Source: Closterium sp. NIES-65 (taxonomy: Eukaryota > Streptophyta > Zygnematophyceae > Desmidiales > Closteriaceae). From it: a stretch of DNA of 64,000 nt. The notes below the pieces were generated by a model, which had not been told where the DNA came from, did not search any database, and worked only from the letters and a program-made list of their open reading frames with translations. Where the stretch lies: NCBI GenBank assembly GCA_948144175.1, contig CANXME010002064.1, positions 1 to 64,000 on the forward strand, given 5' to 3'. Shown piece after piece: positions 1-12,529 of the stretch. Every line of letters begins with the position of its first letter. Positions within the stretch are counted from its first letter, which is position 1. The position numbers were made by a program, and so were the translations under genes.

Positions 1-3000
1 GGGGTAAGCAGTACGGACACGAGATGAGGTGAAGCAGCAGCCAGACACTGGAACTCATCCTGCCTGTCCTCAAGGACGTCCGTGCCAAAGCACACTCACC
101 CCCGACGGACGGAGGACAGACAGACGTAGACTCAGCAACGAGACTAGCAGCGTAGTCTAGACGACAGCGAACAGCAAAGTCGACGAGCTCAGCAACAAAG
201 AAGACGCAGCAGTGGACTCAATAGAGGGTCAGTGACGACAGTAGCAAGGAGACACGTGACAGTAGGACTGGCAGCACGAAGAGAGTCCGACTCCGGGTCG
301 GCAAGGGCAGAAAGAGAGGACTCAGGAGGAGAAGGCAAAGGGCACGCAGAGGAGCAGTGACGGAGGCAGAGACATCCGGTGCGTGCCAGGACAGGAGGAG
401 GACGCTGACGCGAACCGCGACCACTAGCGCGAGCAGCACGAACAGCGACGCAGGAGGAGACGCAGGCTCACGACGCTCAGCAAGACCTGCAGGAGGACCA
501 GTGTAGGGAGAAGGAGCAGGCAGTGGGGAGGCCGGCGGTAACTGTTACCGTGACTGACAGGCGGTGGACACTCATAGAGGGAGGAGGAGAGACCAAGACC
601 TGCTGAAGGAGCGGAACAAAGTACTGCCGAGGCCGCGCGGCGACTCCAGACACAGCAGGGACAGCACCAGCACCCCCAGGGCAGCACCGCGCCAACAGCA
701 CCTCCAGCTCCAGTACCTCCAGCAGCACCAGCAGCACCCGCAGCAGGGACCGCCGCTAGAACTGACAGCAGTAGCCTCAGCGCCAACACCCTCAGCAGCT
801 CCGACTCCAGTCGCACTAGCAGGCCCAGCAGCTCTGCACTCCCAGGGCCTAGCACCTCCGAGACCGCGGCACCAGGCACCCTCAGCAGCCGAAGAACACC
901 AGCTCCAGCAGTACGCCTCCAGCGCCGGGCAAACCACTCGCGCAGCTCCTGTGGAGAGAGTGGCTCCCGGCCGAGACGAAGCACCCGAAGAACCACCAGG
1001 CACAATACCGACAGACGCCACACAGCAGGTCCAGCGGCCGCTGGCTCCGCACGCCCCAGGCTCAGCAGCTCCAGACTCAGTACACCCAGGCTCAGCAGCT
1101 CCAACGCAGCACCCACAGGCTCAGCAGCTCCAGACGCAGCATCCACCGGCGAAGGACCCAAGGGCTCAGCACCCCAGGACGTGGCACCCCCAGGCTCAGT
1201 ACACCCAGGCTCAGCACCCACTCGCGCAGCACCCCTAGAGTCAGCACCCCCAGGCTCGCACCCGCAGCAGTACCAGAGTCACCAGCAACCTCGACCGGGC
1301 TCGACTGCGTCTACCTTGGGACACACTTGAAGGTGCAGGACCCTGAGGGGGAGGGGGTCTACCTGGGGGGGACCTGGCACAAGGAAGGGCGGCGCGGGGG
1401 GAGGGGAAGGAGTTGCGGTAGGGGAAGAGACGGTAGTAGGGGACCGACTCTTCAAACTTTACGTCCTGGGAGGACAGAACACGACGAAAGAGGAGGGGTG
1501 GTAGAACTGCCACCCTGGTGCGTCAGGGGGGAAGCCAAGGAAGACACAAGGAGCAGCACGAGGGGACGTTTAATCCGCAGACAAGTCGCGGACAAACGCC
1601 CAAGATCCCCAGACACGGAACCCGACGCATCCCTACCTTCCCCCTCCACTGCAGAGCTAGGGAGGTCCTCCGGCATGGAGACCCTGGGTGAAGGTTGATC
1701 TGATGCTCCGCGTACCGAAACCGCAAACGGCCACAGAAAATGGGGGGCAGCCGCATGCATCATGGACGTACGAGCGACGTCCATGACCATGCCACATGCG
1801 GCGCTCAGCAATCCATTTTGCTGTGGAGAGTCCGGAAGCGTAAAGGTCTGGCGGATGCCTCGCGCACGGCAGAAGGCTCGCAGAAGGCCAGAGGAGAACT
1901 CTCTGCCTCGGTCAGAGTGCAGACGCAGAACAGGAAAGTCCGAGCCGAAGCTCCTCCTGAGCTGGAGACAAGCTGCGCGGATCCAGTCGAACAACACCTC
2001 AGCGACATCACCCTTGCTGCGCAAGGGGAAGCACTGAGGTGTAACGCGAGTAGTCATCAACCACCAACAATAATTACACTCATGACCTTGTCCAGGACGC
2101 GGGCTGGGGCCCCACAACGTCCATGTGACAGCGTCTGCAGCGGGGCCTCTGTCGGGGGAAACTGAGAGGAGTGAGGGGCAGCCCGGAGCCGCCCCTCGAC
2201 ACAGGGGAACACAGGAAGGACCAGGCCCGGAAGGAAGGGGAGGGAGGGACCGGGGGAGACCAGAGACAAGGAAACGGGAAGCCATGCCTCGGAGACGAGG
2301 CAGGGAGGGGTTGACCAAGACGGTGGTGCCACAGGAGAGTCTCGTGAGACAGGAGGCGACACGAGCAGGGGGCAGACTCAGGACCAGACCTGGACGCTGC
2401 AGCAAACACCTGACCCGACGCAGCTACCTGGCTAGACGCAGGGACAGGAGGGAGACCCAGGGGTCAGGGTGTAGAGGCTCGACCCCGGCGGACGCGTAAA
2501 CGTGGCCAGGTGCCGGCCTGTGCGAGCGTCCGAGCAGTGGGTCACCCGATGACTCGCAGGAGTAAACTGGTGAACCCCCGTATCCTGCAGGTCATCACCA
2601 CTCACCAAGTTCGTAGAGAACGAGGGGAGGTAAGAGACCAGACAAGGTGCCAGAGGGGGCAGCCGGACAGGGGAGGACAGTGGAGAAGTGAGAGAGGACA
2701 GGACCCCCAGAGGGGTCTGCCAGGGAGACCGCAACCGGCCGACCAAGCGGCGTGAGTGTGGTGCGGTCTCGAAAGAAGGAGCGAGAAGCCCCTGAGTCAA
2801 GTGTGAAGGTGAGGGAGGCCGAAGCCGACGTGGTACCTGAGAGCGCAGACTCACCAGCACCTGAGGGCGCAGACGCACTGGCACCTAGAGCAGCAGCCTC
2901 ACCAGCACCTAGAGCAGCAGTACCAATGCCCGGGTCGGGCAGGAAACACCGGTAACAGTCACCCTCATCACTAATAGTCACAGCATACATGGCAGCAAGG

Positions 3001-4324
3001 ATAGCATCAAAGTCAAGATCATAGATAGCTACGCTGCCCTAGAAAGCTCTCCCCAGCGGTGGATCTCACTGGCCTCCGGGAACTGCTGACGCCAAGCGTC
3101 CGTCAGGCGACCAAAGCAGCGCTGGGTGGGGTGGGCACCCCCACACTGCTCACCCGCGCGGTCGCCGGAGCGAAGGACGTAGGTGTACGGACCAAAACCC
3201 CAACCACGCTGACGTTGCGCGTACCACTCACGGAGCTGCTGAGGGGGGGGAATGTCCCGAGAACGCTGCTGCTGCTGCTGGGCGCTGACCACCACCAGGG
3301 GCTGCTCCGCTGCGAAGCGCCACCCCGACCACCGACACCTCCCTCCACCACCGCCTCCTCCACCTCCGCCACCACCGCCGCCTCCGCTAGCACCGCCGCC
3401 GCCTCCGCCGCCTCCGCCTCCACTGCTGCCACCGACACCTCCACCCCCGCCACCACTCCCACCGCCACCCCCACTCCCTCCGCCGCCTCCACCGCCACCT
3501 CCACCGCCCCCGCTGGCTCCACCCGCGCCCTTGCCCCCTTGCCCTTGCCAGAGCGGCGTCTCCCGCTAGGGGCAGACGCCGCACCGACCGACTCAAGACC
3601 AACGAGGTCGGCCGCAGCGGCAGAGGCGACAGAGGGCAAAAGGGGGAAGGAGAACACCCCTCAAAGATGGGGGTGCGAGGGTCACCACGAGAGGCTCCTA
3701 CAGCGACTATACTCTTCTCCGCTGCTAGGAGGGCCTTCTCTAAGAGGTCAACAGTGAGAGTGGTGGGACAGACTGAGAGGAAGTGGTCCCTGACTACACG
3801 AAGGGAGTCAGGGAGGCGGGTGACTATATAATAGAGAGTGATGTACATGGGGGGGGGGGGTTCTTGGCGCAGAACTCAGCAGGAAGCGCGGCGCGGTAGC
3901 GAGTGTCACTAGTGCGGAGGTGCGGTAGCATGAGGTCAGCGACTGTGGGAAAGGCAGCAAGGTCAGGGAAGAGGTACGGTAGCATGAGGCGGCTCAGTGC
4001 AGCAGTGGCAGGGGAAGAGTAGCGCGCAACTACAGCGTCGTACAAGGTCTGAGCACTCTTGTACTGACTAAAGTGTGCGCGCTTAGTGGTAGGGAGGTGG
4101 CGACGCACAGCAAGACGTGCAGCAGCATCGCGCGTGGCCCACTGGGAGCGAACAGTGGGGTCAGCATCAGCAGCAGGGGCAGGAGAGGCGCCAGAGGTGA
4201 GGTCAAAGAGAGAGAGACCGTCTGCCCTATCGCACTGTAAGAACAGCTGCAGGTCGTCGACCTAGACCTCAAAGTCAATGGCTCGACCCTCAGCGTCAAA
4301 CGCGAGGACCCTAGGGGTAGCCAT
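1..4324 (-). pseudogene. Copia gag-pol remnant (element A)
   Basis: Polyprotein fossil beginning at the conserved copia Gag start (Met-Ala-Thr-Pro) whose ATG lies at 4322-4324. Gag, zinc knuckle, protease, GAG-pre-integrase and integrase regions are recognisable by comparison with the open frame of element E. The frame is interrupted many times. The many long antisense frames over 560-1240 and 3050-3760 come from the repetitive composition and are not genes. Confidence 0.85.
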
Positions 4325-4496
4325 GACAACAGTAGACTAGCAGTACCAACTGTAGGACAGGGGCAGTGCAGTGATAGAAGCGCTGCTCTCACCAGACAGG
4401 GCAGTTCGGGCAGCTCAGTAGTACAGCAACACGGCAACACGGCTGCTCGGACGGCTCAGCAGCAACTGCGGCTCCGCGGCACCAGCGGCTCGGCTC

Positions 4497-5455
4497 CTTA
4501 GGCGGCTCGGGCGGCTCGGGCGGCTCGGGCGGGTCGGGCGGCTCGGGCGGCTCGGGCTGGTCGGGCGCTCGGGCGGCTCGGGAGAGTCAGGCGGATCGGG
4601 CGGCTCGGGCGGCTTGGGCAGGTCGGGCGGCTCGGGCGGCTCGGTGGCTCAGGCTGGTCGGGGCGGCTCGGGCGGCTCGGGAGAGTCCGGCGGCTCGGGA
4701 GAGTCCGGAGGCTCGGGCGGCTCGGGCGGTTCGGGCGGCTCGGGCGGCGCGGGCGGTGTAGGGCGGCAGGGCGGCTGGTGAAAGGGGCGGCGGGGCCGAA
4801 GTGAAGGGGCGGCAGGGCCGCTGGTAAAGGGCGGCGGGCCGCTGAGAAGGGCGGCGGGGCCGCTGAGAAGGGCGGCGGGGCCGCAGTAGAAGGGCGGCGG
4901 GGCCGCTGAGTAGGGCGGCGGGGCCGTTGAGAAGGGCGGCGGGGCCGCAGCGAGCGAGGCGGCGGGGCCGCTGAGTAGGGCGGCGGGGCCGCAGCGAGAG
5001 AGGCGGCGGGGCCGCAGTGAAGGGCGGCGGGGCCGCTGAGTAGGGCGGCGGGGCCGCAGCGAGAGAGGCGGCGGGGCCGCAGTGAAGGGCGGCGGGGCCG
5101 CTGAGACGGGCGGCGGGGCCGCTGAGACGGGCGGCGGGGCCGCTGAGACGGGCGGCGGGGCCGCAGCGAAGGGCGGCGGGGCCGCAATGTGAGGCGGCGG
5201 GGCCGTAGCGAAGGGCGGCGAGGGCTGCGAAGAAGGGCGGCGGGGGCCGCTGCGAGGGGCGGCGCGGCCGCAGCGAAGGGTGGCAGGGCCGCGAAGAAGG
5301 GCGGCGGGGCCGCAATGTGGGGCGGCGGGGCCGCAGCGAAGGGCGGCGGGGCCGCTGAGAAGGGCGGCGGGGCCGCTGAGTAGGGTGGCTCGAAGAGGTG
5401 AGAGCCCGGAGCGCGACTCGGGCTGAGCGCGCTTCGGGCAGGAAAAAAAAAAAAA
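4497..5455 (-). repeat. GC-rich minisatellite leader of copia A
   Basis: Between primer site and gag lies about 950 bp of tandem repeat. On the plus strand the main unit is about 21 bp with core GGGCGGCGGGGCCGCTGAG, tandem over about 4780-5390. Nearer gag it changes to short GGGCGGCTC units (about 4500-4750). A decayed hairpin and an A-run (T-run on the element strand) sit at 5405-5456. Each copia in the window has a comparable leader with a different unit. Confidence 0.85.
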
Positions 5456-5497
5456 AGATCGATGTGGTGGGCCCTAGGCACAGTTCCCACGGGGGAA

Positions 5498-5511
5498 CCT
5501 GCTCGATACCA
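5498..5511 (-). other. Primer binding site of copia A
   Basis: On the element strand the bases next to the LTR read TGGTATCGAGCAGG. This resembles the complement of the initiator methionine tRNA 3' end (TGGTATCAGAGC) used by most plant copia elements. Confidence 0.75.
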
Positions 5512-5631
5512 TGAGGAAAGTAGAACGAGAATGAATGACTATGGAATGAAGTGATACAAATATGCAACCCTAGAAATGTGTACCCCATATGGGCTACCCC
5601 ACTAAAGCCTAGACAACATTATAATTTGACA
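5512..5631 (-). repeat. 5' LTR of copia A
   Basis: A 120-bp LTR with TG...CA ends (plus strand starts TGAGGAAAG, ends TTTGACA). It shares the conserved core (GTACCCC, TATGGG, TACCCCACTA) with the 131-133 bp LTRs of B, D, E, F and G but is more diverged from them. Confidence 0.85.
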
Positions 5632-6515
5632 ACGAAGTGGTCGTCGACCTGCATAGGGGTGTCACGAGGCTGGAGCTGTCGACCAGAGAGCTCGACACAT
5701 GCAGCTGACTGGGCTGGTCGACGGGCGGGCCGTCAACCAGGAGGAGCAGTTCGATGGGGAGGTCAACGGAGCAGTCCGCCGACCTGTGTATGACATGTGA
5801 GTGGCAGTCGACGAGGGGAGCTCGGCGACAGCAGCTGACAGTGCTGGTTGACAGAGGGATCCATCGACCAGGGTGTTCCTCGACCGGAGCTGTGGTCGAC
5901 GAGAGCACTTGTGGCGTCGATCAGAGCACTTGGTGGCTGACCAGGCCGACCATGTAACCTGCTCTGCGATTTCTGCAGAGGAACGCAAACGTCCTCGAGG
6001 TCGCGGTGACAAAGGCGACTTCGGGCTGGTATCCCAAAGTCGATGTGGCTCATCAAGCACAGACAATAGGCGACGGATGCACAACGATGCAAGTCGGGCC
6101 AATCGTCTGCACGCACCTGCGAGCATGCGCACTACTGCCATCTACTGGTGCAATGCTGGACAGCCGCTCTACTGTAGCGTTGGCATGCCGTCAACCTACT
6201 GTATTCGCAAGTCGCCTTTCGGGAGTGCTGACGCGGCTCCTCTACGCAACGCTGGCAGGCGGTCGACCATGCTGTGCTGGCGGTCGACCAGGCTAGCTGC
6301 AGAGCTGCTAGGTGTCTGATGTATTCATTTTTGTAAATGCTTGTTCTATTGTTCTGTAATTCCAACTTTGCTAGTGGAAACTCTTGTCGATTTCTCCCGT
6401 GAATACGTAAGTGCTAAGGAACTAAGCAAAGCTACAATCACTCCTAAGAGTTTGTGCCAACACCCCGTAGTCTAGCTCACGACCATTGTAGAGTGACTCT
6501 CCGCAGGGAGCGCCT
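5632..6515. other. Non-coding stretch rich in GTCGAC
   Basis: No supported gene. From about 5645 to 6295 the sequence is full of GTCGAC and close variants (GTCGACCAG, GGTCGACG, CTCGACC) at irregular spacing on both strands. From about 6320 to 6515 it is AT-richer and ends at an LTR boundary. The AT-rich part, with a TTTCTCCCGTGAATACGTAAGTG stretch split by no clear repeat, faintly resembles the U5 end of other plant copia LTRs. I could not define an element. Confidence 0.5.
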
Positions 6516-6638
6516 TGTCAAACTATTATAATGTGTAGGTTATATAGGCTGTAGTGGGGTAGCCCATAAGGAGTACAGCCCAATTAGGGTTAATACTTGT
6601 ACCAACTTCCTACTCAATGCATTAATTCCCGTTCAGTA
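6516..6638 (+). repeat. 5' LTR of an older plus-strand copia, first part
   Basis: Starts TGTCAAAC and carries the shared LTR core in plus orientation. It is interrupted by insertion of copia B. The last 8 bp of the same LTR (ending TTCTGACA) lie at 13418-13425, followed by a worn primer site. The joint length (123 + 8 bp) matches the family LTR length, so B inserted into this older LTR. Confidence 0.8.
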
Positions 6639-6770
6639 TGTGATAATGAGAACGAGAATGCATCAACTATGAATGAAGTGGGTACATATAGGAAACCCTA
6701 AATGGGTTGTACCCCCTATGGGATACCCCACTATAGCCTACACAACAGCATAAGCTATAATGTTCTGACA
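6639..6770 (-). repeat. 3' LTR of copia B
   Basis: 132 bp with TG...CA ends (plus strand TGTGATAATG ... TTCTGACA). Its partner at 13281-13412 differs at four positions. The host bases on its outer side are CAGTA. Confidence 0.9.
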
Positions 6771-6772
6771 CA

Positions 6773-6793
6773 CCCCCATAGGCAAAGTGGGGG
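6773..6793 (-). other. Polypurine tract hairpin of copia B
   Basis: Next to the 3' LTR, CCCCCA and TGGGGG pair across a 9-nt loop. The same 21-nt hairpin occurs beside the 3' LTR of D, E and F. The G-run next to the LTR is the likely polypurine tract. Confidence 0.65.
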
Positions 6794-6982
6794 AGAACAA
6801 GGGGTCACAAGACCAGTCAAGCAAAGCAAAGCAAAGCAAGCTCAGGGTGGATCACAAAGTCACCACACAGTCTGAGCACAAGGTCAAGGCCTTAAGGCCA
6901 GTTCACAAGCAAGAGTACACACATATATATAAAGCTAGACAAGCAAGAGCAGGTATACATATATGTGAGAGTACAAGCAAGG

Positions 6983-9900
6983 TCAAGAGGAGAGCAAGTG
7001 AGGCAAGACGGGCACAAGACCCAGCTGAGTGCAGAAGCGCTGATGATCACAAGGCGCAAGTGCCATGGTGAAGACATCAGCAGTGTTGGCCTCAGAGGCC
7101 ACGTACGCAAGCCGCAACTGTCCAAGCTGTTGTAGCTCATGAGCAAGGAAGTAGCGGAGAGCAATGTGCTTCATTCTGTGCTCCAGTCGCTGCTCTCGAC
7201 ACAAGGCCAGCATGGCCTTGTTGTCTACGTACAGGACTGGAGGAGAACGAGGCGGCTCTCCAAGGTCGCTCAGCAGGTAGGTGAGCCAGCGAAGCTCCTG
7301 TGCAGCCATGGCCCCGGCGTAGATCTCAGCCTCACAACTGGAGCCGAGAACAGAAGACGAGCGAGTAGCCCGCCACGAAACAGAGCCGGAACCAAGGCTG
7401 AAGGTGTAACCCTGTGACGACCGCTGTGTAGCCTGGTCGTCAGCCCAAGAAGCGTTCGCGTGCCCAGTAAGGACCACTGGACTCCGCCCTCCAAGCACTA
7501 GCCCCATGCCCGACGTACTGCACAAGTAGCGCAACACCCTCTTCGCTGCAGCCATGTGCTCTGGTCGGTGTCTCCCAGGAGCAACATAGTGTGCGAGAAT
7601 GCTAAGAGGGTATGCAAGGTCAGGACGTGTGCAGGTCATCAGGTACACGAGGCAGCCAACAAGCTCTGGGTACGGGCCACTCGACTCTACGGACTCATCC
7701 GAAGGCAGAGCTGAGAGCGAGTGGCGAGTAGGCAGAGGAGTGGCCTGAGGCGAGGAGTACGTGAAGCCGAAGCGCTGAAGGACCTGCAGCACCATGTGTG
7801 ACTGAGTCAGGGTAATGGTGCGGCGTGCTCTGTCCCGGGTGATCTGCAAGCCAAGGTAGCTGCGCAGTTCACCCAGGTCTGTGCACGTGTGTCTCTTCTG
7901 CAGCTCGGACTTCACGTAGGTGAGTCCAGCAGTGTCAGCTGTGGCGAAGACCAAGTCGTCGACGTACACGAGGATGTAGAACGGCGGTAGAGAGGTGTCG
8001 GTGCGCAGAAACAGCGACGGGTCAGCAGTAGAAGGAGCAAACCCAAGAGCCGCAAGCGTAGTCCTCAGTGTGTCGTGCCACTCACGTGGCGCCTGGCGGA
8101 GACCGTAGACTGGACGCCGGAGACTCCACTGGGTACCAGGAGGGAAAGACCCAGTGAAGCCAGGTGGGCGACGCAGCCAGATCTCCTCGTGCAGGCTGCC
8201 CTGCAAGAAAGCTGTGCTGAAGTCAAGAGAGTGCAGCTCGTAGTCACGGTGAGCAGCAACGTGCAGCAGTACCCGAAGAGTGGTCATCTTCGGGGTGGGG
8301 GAGAAGGTCTGAAAGTAGTCGACTCCCTGCCGCTGACTGAAGCCACGAGCCACGTAACGCGCCTTGAAGACAGGCGGAGAACCCGGCGGCCGCTTCACCC
8401 TGAAGATCCACATGCCACATACGATGTTCGCCCCAGGAGGGGGGACAATGTCAACGTAGGTGCCTGTGGACTTCCAGGAAGCCATCTCTGCATCCATAGC
8501 TGCCTGCCACTGTGAGGAGTAGGGACCCTCTATAGCCTCCGCGTAAGAGCGAAAAGTCGGGATGTCAAGTGCATCCGGGTCTCCCTCAGGGGTAAGCAGT
8601 ACAGACACGAGATGAGGTGAAGCAGCTGCCAGACACTGGAACTCCTCCTGCCTGTCCTCAAGGACGTCCGTGCCAAGGGCACACTCACCCCCGACGGACG
8701 GAGGACAGACAGACTCAGACTCAGCGAAAAGACTCGCAGCGTAGTCTAAGCGACAGCGAGCAGCTAAGTCGACGAGCTCAGCAACTAGAGCAGACGCAGC
8801 AGTAGACTCTAAAGAAGGATCAGTGACGACAGTAGCAAGGAGACGCGTGACAGTAGGACTGGCAGCACGAAGAGAGTCTGCCTCCAAGTCGGTAAGAGCA
8901 GGAAGAGAGGACTCAGGAGGAGAAGGCAAAGGGGCACGCAAAGGAGCAGTGGACGGACACAAAGACATCCGGTGCGTACCAGGGACAGGAGGAGGACGCT
9001 CACGTGAACTACGACCACTAGCGCGAGCAGGGCGGACAGGCGACGTAGGGCGAGACGCAGGCTCACGACGCTCAGCAAGACCTCCAGTAGGACCAGTGTA
9101 GGGAGAAGGAGCAGGCAAAGGGGAGGTAGGCTGCAGCTGAAACTGTGGCTGGACAGGCTGCGGACACTCTAAGGGAGGAGGAGGACCAGCAGAAGGTGGA
9201 AGACCAAGAACCTGCTCCAGGAGTGGAACGAAGTACGGTCGAGGCCGCGTGGCGTCGCCAGAAGCAGCAGGGACAGCACCAGTACCCTCAGTAGGAGCAC
9301 CCGCTCCAGCAGCACCTCCAGCAGCTCCAGAACCTCCAGCAGCACCAGGAGCACCTCCAGCAGGACCGCCAGCGGCAGTCTCAGCGCCAACACCCGCAGC
9401 AGCACCAGCTCCAGTCGAACCCGCAGGCCCAGCAGCTCCAGTACTACCAGTACGAGCACCTCCGGGACCCGCGACTGCAGCACCCTCAGCAGCCGAAGAA
9501 CCTCCAGCACCAGCAGCACGACGCCAGCGCCGGGCAAACCACTCGCGCAGCTCCTGTGGAGAGAGTGGCTCCCGGCGAGACGAAGCACCCGGAGAACCTC
9601 CAGGTGGAGCACCTCCACACGCAGTACCCCCAGGCGTAGCACCCCTAGGCTCAACACCCCCCGGCTCAGTAAGCCCTAGCTCAGCACCCCCAGGCTCAGC
9701 ATCCCCAGACGTAGTACCCCCAGGCTCAGCACCCCCAGGCTCAATACCCCCAGACGCAGCATCCCCAGGCCCCGCACCCCCAGGTCCAGCAGCCCCAGGC
9801 TCAACACCCCCAGCGGCAGCACCCTCAGCAGCACCAGAGTCACCAGTGACCTCGACAGGCTCGACTGCGTCTACCTGGGACACACCTGAAGGGGCAGGAC

Positions 9901-12434
9901 CCTAAGGGGGCAGGGGGTCTACCTGAGGGGGACCTGGTACCAGGAAGAGTGGGGGTGGGGGGAGGGACGGAGTGCGGTAGGGGAAGAGGCGGTAGTAGGG
10001 GACCGACTCGTCAAACGTGACGTCCTGGGAGGACAGAACACAGCGAGAGGTGGGGTGGTAGAACTGCCACCCAGGCGCGTCAGGGGGGAACCCCAGGAAG
10101 ACGCAAGGAGCAGCACGAGGGGACAGCTTGTCCGCAGACAAGTCGCGGACAAACGCCCGAGATCCCCAGACCCGGAACGCCGACGCATCGCCAACCTTCC
10201 CCGTCCACAGCAAGGCTGGGGAGGTCTCCGGCCTGGAGACCCTGGGGTGGAGGTTGAGCTGATGCGCCACGTACCTGACCGCAAACGGCCACAGAAAATG
10301 GGGGGCAGCCGCATGCATCATAGACGTACGAGCGACGTCCATGACCATGCCAATGCGGCGCTCTGCAATCCCATTTTGCTGCGGTGAGTCCGGAAGCGTG
10401 AAGGTCTTACGGATGCCTCGTGCACGACAGAAGGCTCGCAGAAGGCCAGAGGAAAACTCTCCGCCTCTGTCCGAGTGCAGACGCAAAACAGGAAAGTCCG
10501 AGCCAAAGCGCTGCCTAAGCTGAAGACGAGCTGCGCGGATCCAGTCAATCAACACCTCAGTGACATCACCCTTGCTGCGCAAGGGGAAGACTGTGGTGTA
10601 ACGCGAGTAGTCGTCATCAACGAGCAGAAAGTAGCGCTCGTGACCCTGTCCACGGACGCGGGCTGGGCCCCACACGTCCATGTGAAGCGTCTGCAACGGG
10701 GCCTCTGACGGAGGAAACTGGGAGGAGTGAGGGGCAGCCCGCTGGCGCCCCTCGACACAGGGGACACAGGTAGGGCCAGGGCCCTGAGGAAGGGGAGGGA
10801 GGGACCGGGGGAGACCAGAAACAAGAAGACGGGAGGCCATGCCTCTGAGCCGAAGCAGAGAGGGGTGACCAAGGCGGTGGTGCCAGAGGAGAGTCTCGTG
10901 AGACAGGAGACGACACGAACAGGGGGCAGACTCAGGACCAGACCTGGACACTGCAGCAAGCACCTGACCCGACGCAGCTACCCTACCAGACTCAGCAACT
11001 GGAGGAGACGCAGTGGTCAGTGTGTACAGGCTCGACCCCGGCTGACGGGTAAACGTAGCCAGGTGTCGGCCCGTGCTAGCCTCTGTGCAGTGCGTCACCC
11101 GCTGACGCGCAGGAGTGAACAGGTGTACTCCCCCATCCTGTAGGTCAGCACCACTCACCAGGTTCATAGAGAACGAGGGGAGGTAGAGACCAGACAGGGT
11201 GCCAGAGGGAGCCGCCGGACACGGGAGGACAGTGGAGAAGTGAGACAGGACAGGACCCCCAGAGGGGTCAGCCAGTGACACCGCAACCGGCCGACTAAGC
11301 GGCGTCAGTGTGGTGCGGTCCCGAAAGAAGGAGCGAGAAGACCCAGAGTCAAGGGTGAAGGTGAGGGAGGCTGAAGCCGACGCAGTACCTGAGAGCGCAG
11401 ACTCACCAGTACCTGAGGACGCAGAAGCACTAGCACCTAGAGCAGCAGCGTCGCAAGCACCTAGGGCAACAGCCTCACCAGTACCTAGAGCAGCAGTCTC
11501 AATGCCCGGATCAGGCGGGAAACACCGGTAGCAGTCACCCTCATCACTAATAGACACAGCATACATGGCAGAAAGGATAGCATCAAAATCAAGATCATAG
11601 ATGACAACTCCCGCCCTAGACAGCTCGCCCCAGCGAGGGATCTCTGTGGCCTCCGGGAACTGGTGACGCCACGCGTCCGTCAGGCGGCCAAAGCAGCGCT
11701 GAGTGGGGTGCGCACCCCCACACTGCTCACCCGCACGGTCGCCAGTGCGCAGGACGTAGGTGCACGGACCAAAACCCCCACCCCGCTGGCGTGCAGTGTA
11801 CCACTCACGGAGCTGCTGAGGTGACAGGGACTCACGACCGCGCTGCTGCTGCTGGCGTCAGCCACCACCGGAGCCACTCCACTGCGATGACCCGCGACCA
11901 GCTCCACCGCCACCCCCACCGCCTCCGCCTCCTCCGCTGCCTCCACCACTGCCGCCGCCTCCGCCGCCGCCTCCACCGCCGCCTCCTCCGCCACCTCCGC
12001 TCCCACCGCCAGCGAGTGTCACTAGTGCGGAGGTGCGTGATGAGGTCAGCTACGGTGGGAAAAGCAGCAAGGTGAGGGAAGAGGTACGGCAGCATGAGAC
12101 GGCTCAGTGCAGCAGTGGCAGGGGAGGAGTAGCGCGCGACTACAGCGTCGTACAAGGTCTGAGCACTCTTGTACTGGCTAAAGTGCGCACACTCGGAGGT
12201 AGGGAGGTGGCGACGCACAGCAAGACGTGCAGCAGCGTCGCACGTGGCCCACTGGGAGCGAACAGTGGCGTCAGCATTAGCAGCAGGGGCAAGGGAAGCG
12301 CCAGAGGTAAGGTCAAAGAGAGAGAGGCCGTCTGCCCTATCGCACTGTAGGAACAGCTGCAGGTCGTCGACCCAGACCTCAAAGTCTACGGCTCGTCCCT
12401 CAGCGTCAAACGTGAGGACACTAGGGGTAGCCAT
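6983..12434 (-). pseudogene. Copia gag-pol remnant (element B)
   Basis: Polyprotein fossil. The last third is open for about 960 codons (6983-9883). It holds the integrase-RT linker, reverse transcriptase with a Tyr-Val-Asp-Asp catalytic box (about 7950-7965) and RNase H. The middle part (9902-11566) is also open, with protease, GAG-pre-integrase zinc domain and integrase (Asp, Asp, Glu). Gag is partly preserved from the ATG at 12432-12434. The linker carries the PQELREWF motif and the Gag part PQQLREWY. It is broken in about three or four places. Confidence 0.88.
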
Positions 12435-12529
12435 GACTACAGATGACGAGCAGTGTAAACAGTAGGGGAGGGAGGGCCGTGCAGGGGGAGAAGGCACTGT
12501 GCTCACCAGACAGGGCAGCTCTGACGGTC

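Larger units (their letters stand above)
1..5631 (-). mobile_element. Ty1/copia element A, partial, decayed
   Basis: LTR retrotransposon in minus orientation, cut by the left window edge. Its 5' LTR (5512-5631), primer site, GC-rich leader (about 4497-5455) and gag-pol remains (1-4324) are in the expected order. Its 3' part (reverse transcriptase, RNase H, 3' LTR) lies outside. Recognisable parts include the Gag N-terminal domain, glycine tract (about 3330-3530), zinc knuckle, protease, integrase and the integrase-RT linker. It is close in sequence to elements B, E, F and G. The reading frame is broken in many places (roughly eight or more), so this is one of the older copies here. Target duplication cannot be tested because the left end is missing. 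Confidence 0.9.

Noticed and set aside
564-1238. Plus-strand 224-codon frame rich in Gln, His and Pro
   Set aside because: It is the antisense of the copia A linker minisatellite. The same antisense frames appear over the linkers of B, F and G.
3252-3569. Poly-proline frames opposite Gly tracts (also 24768-25319, 48729-49289, 58954-59568)
   Set aside because: They are the reverse strand of the poly-glycine coding tract of Gag.
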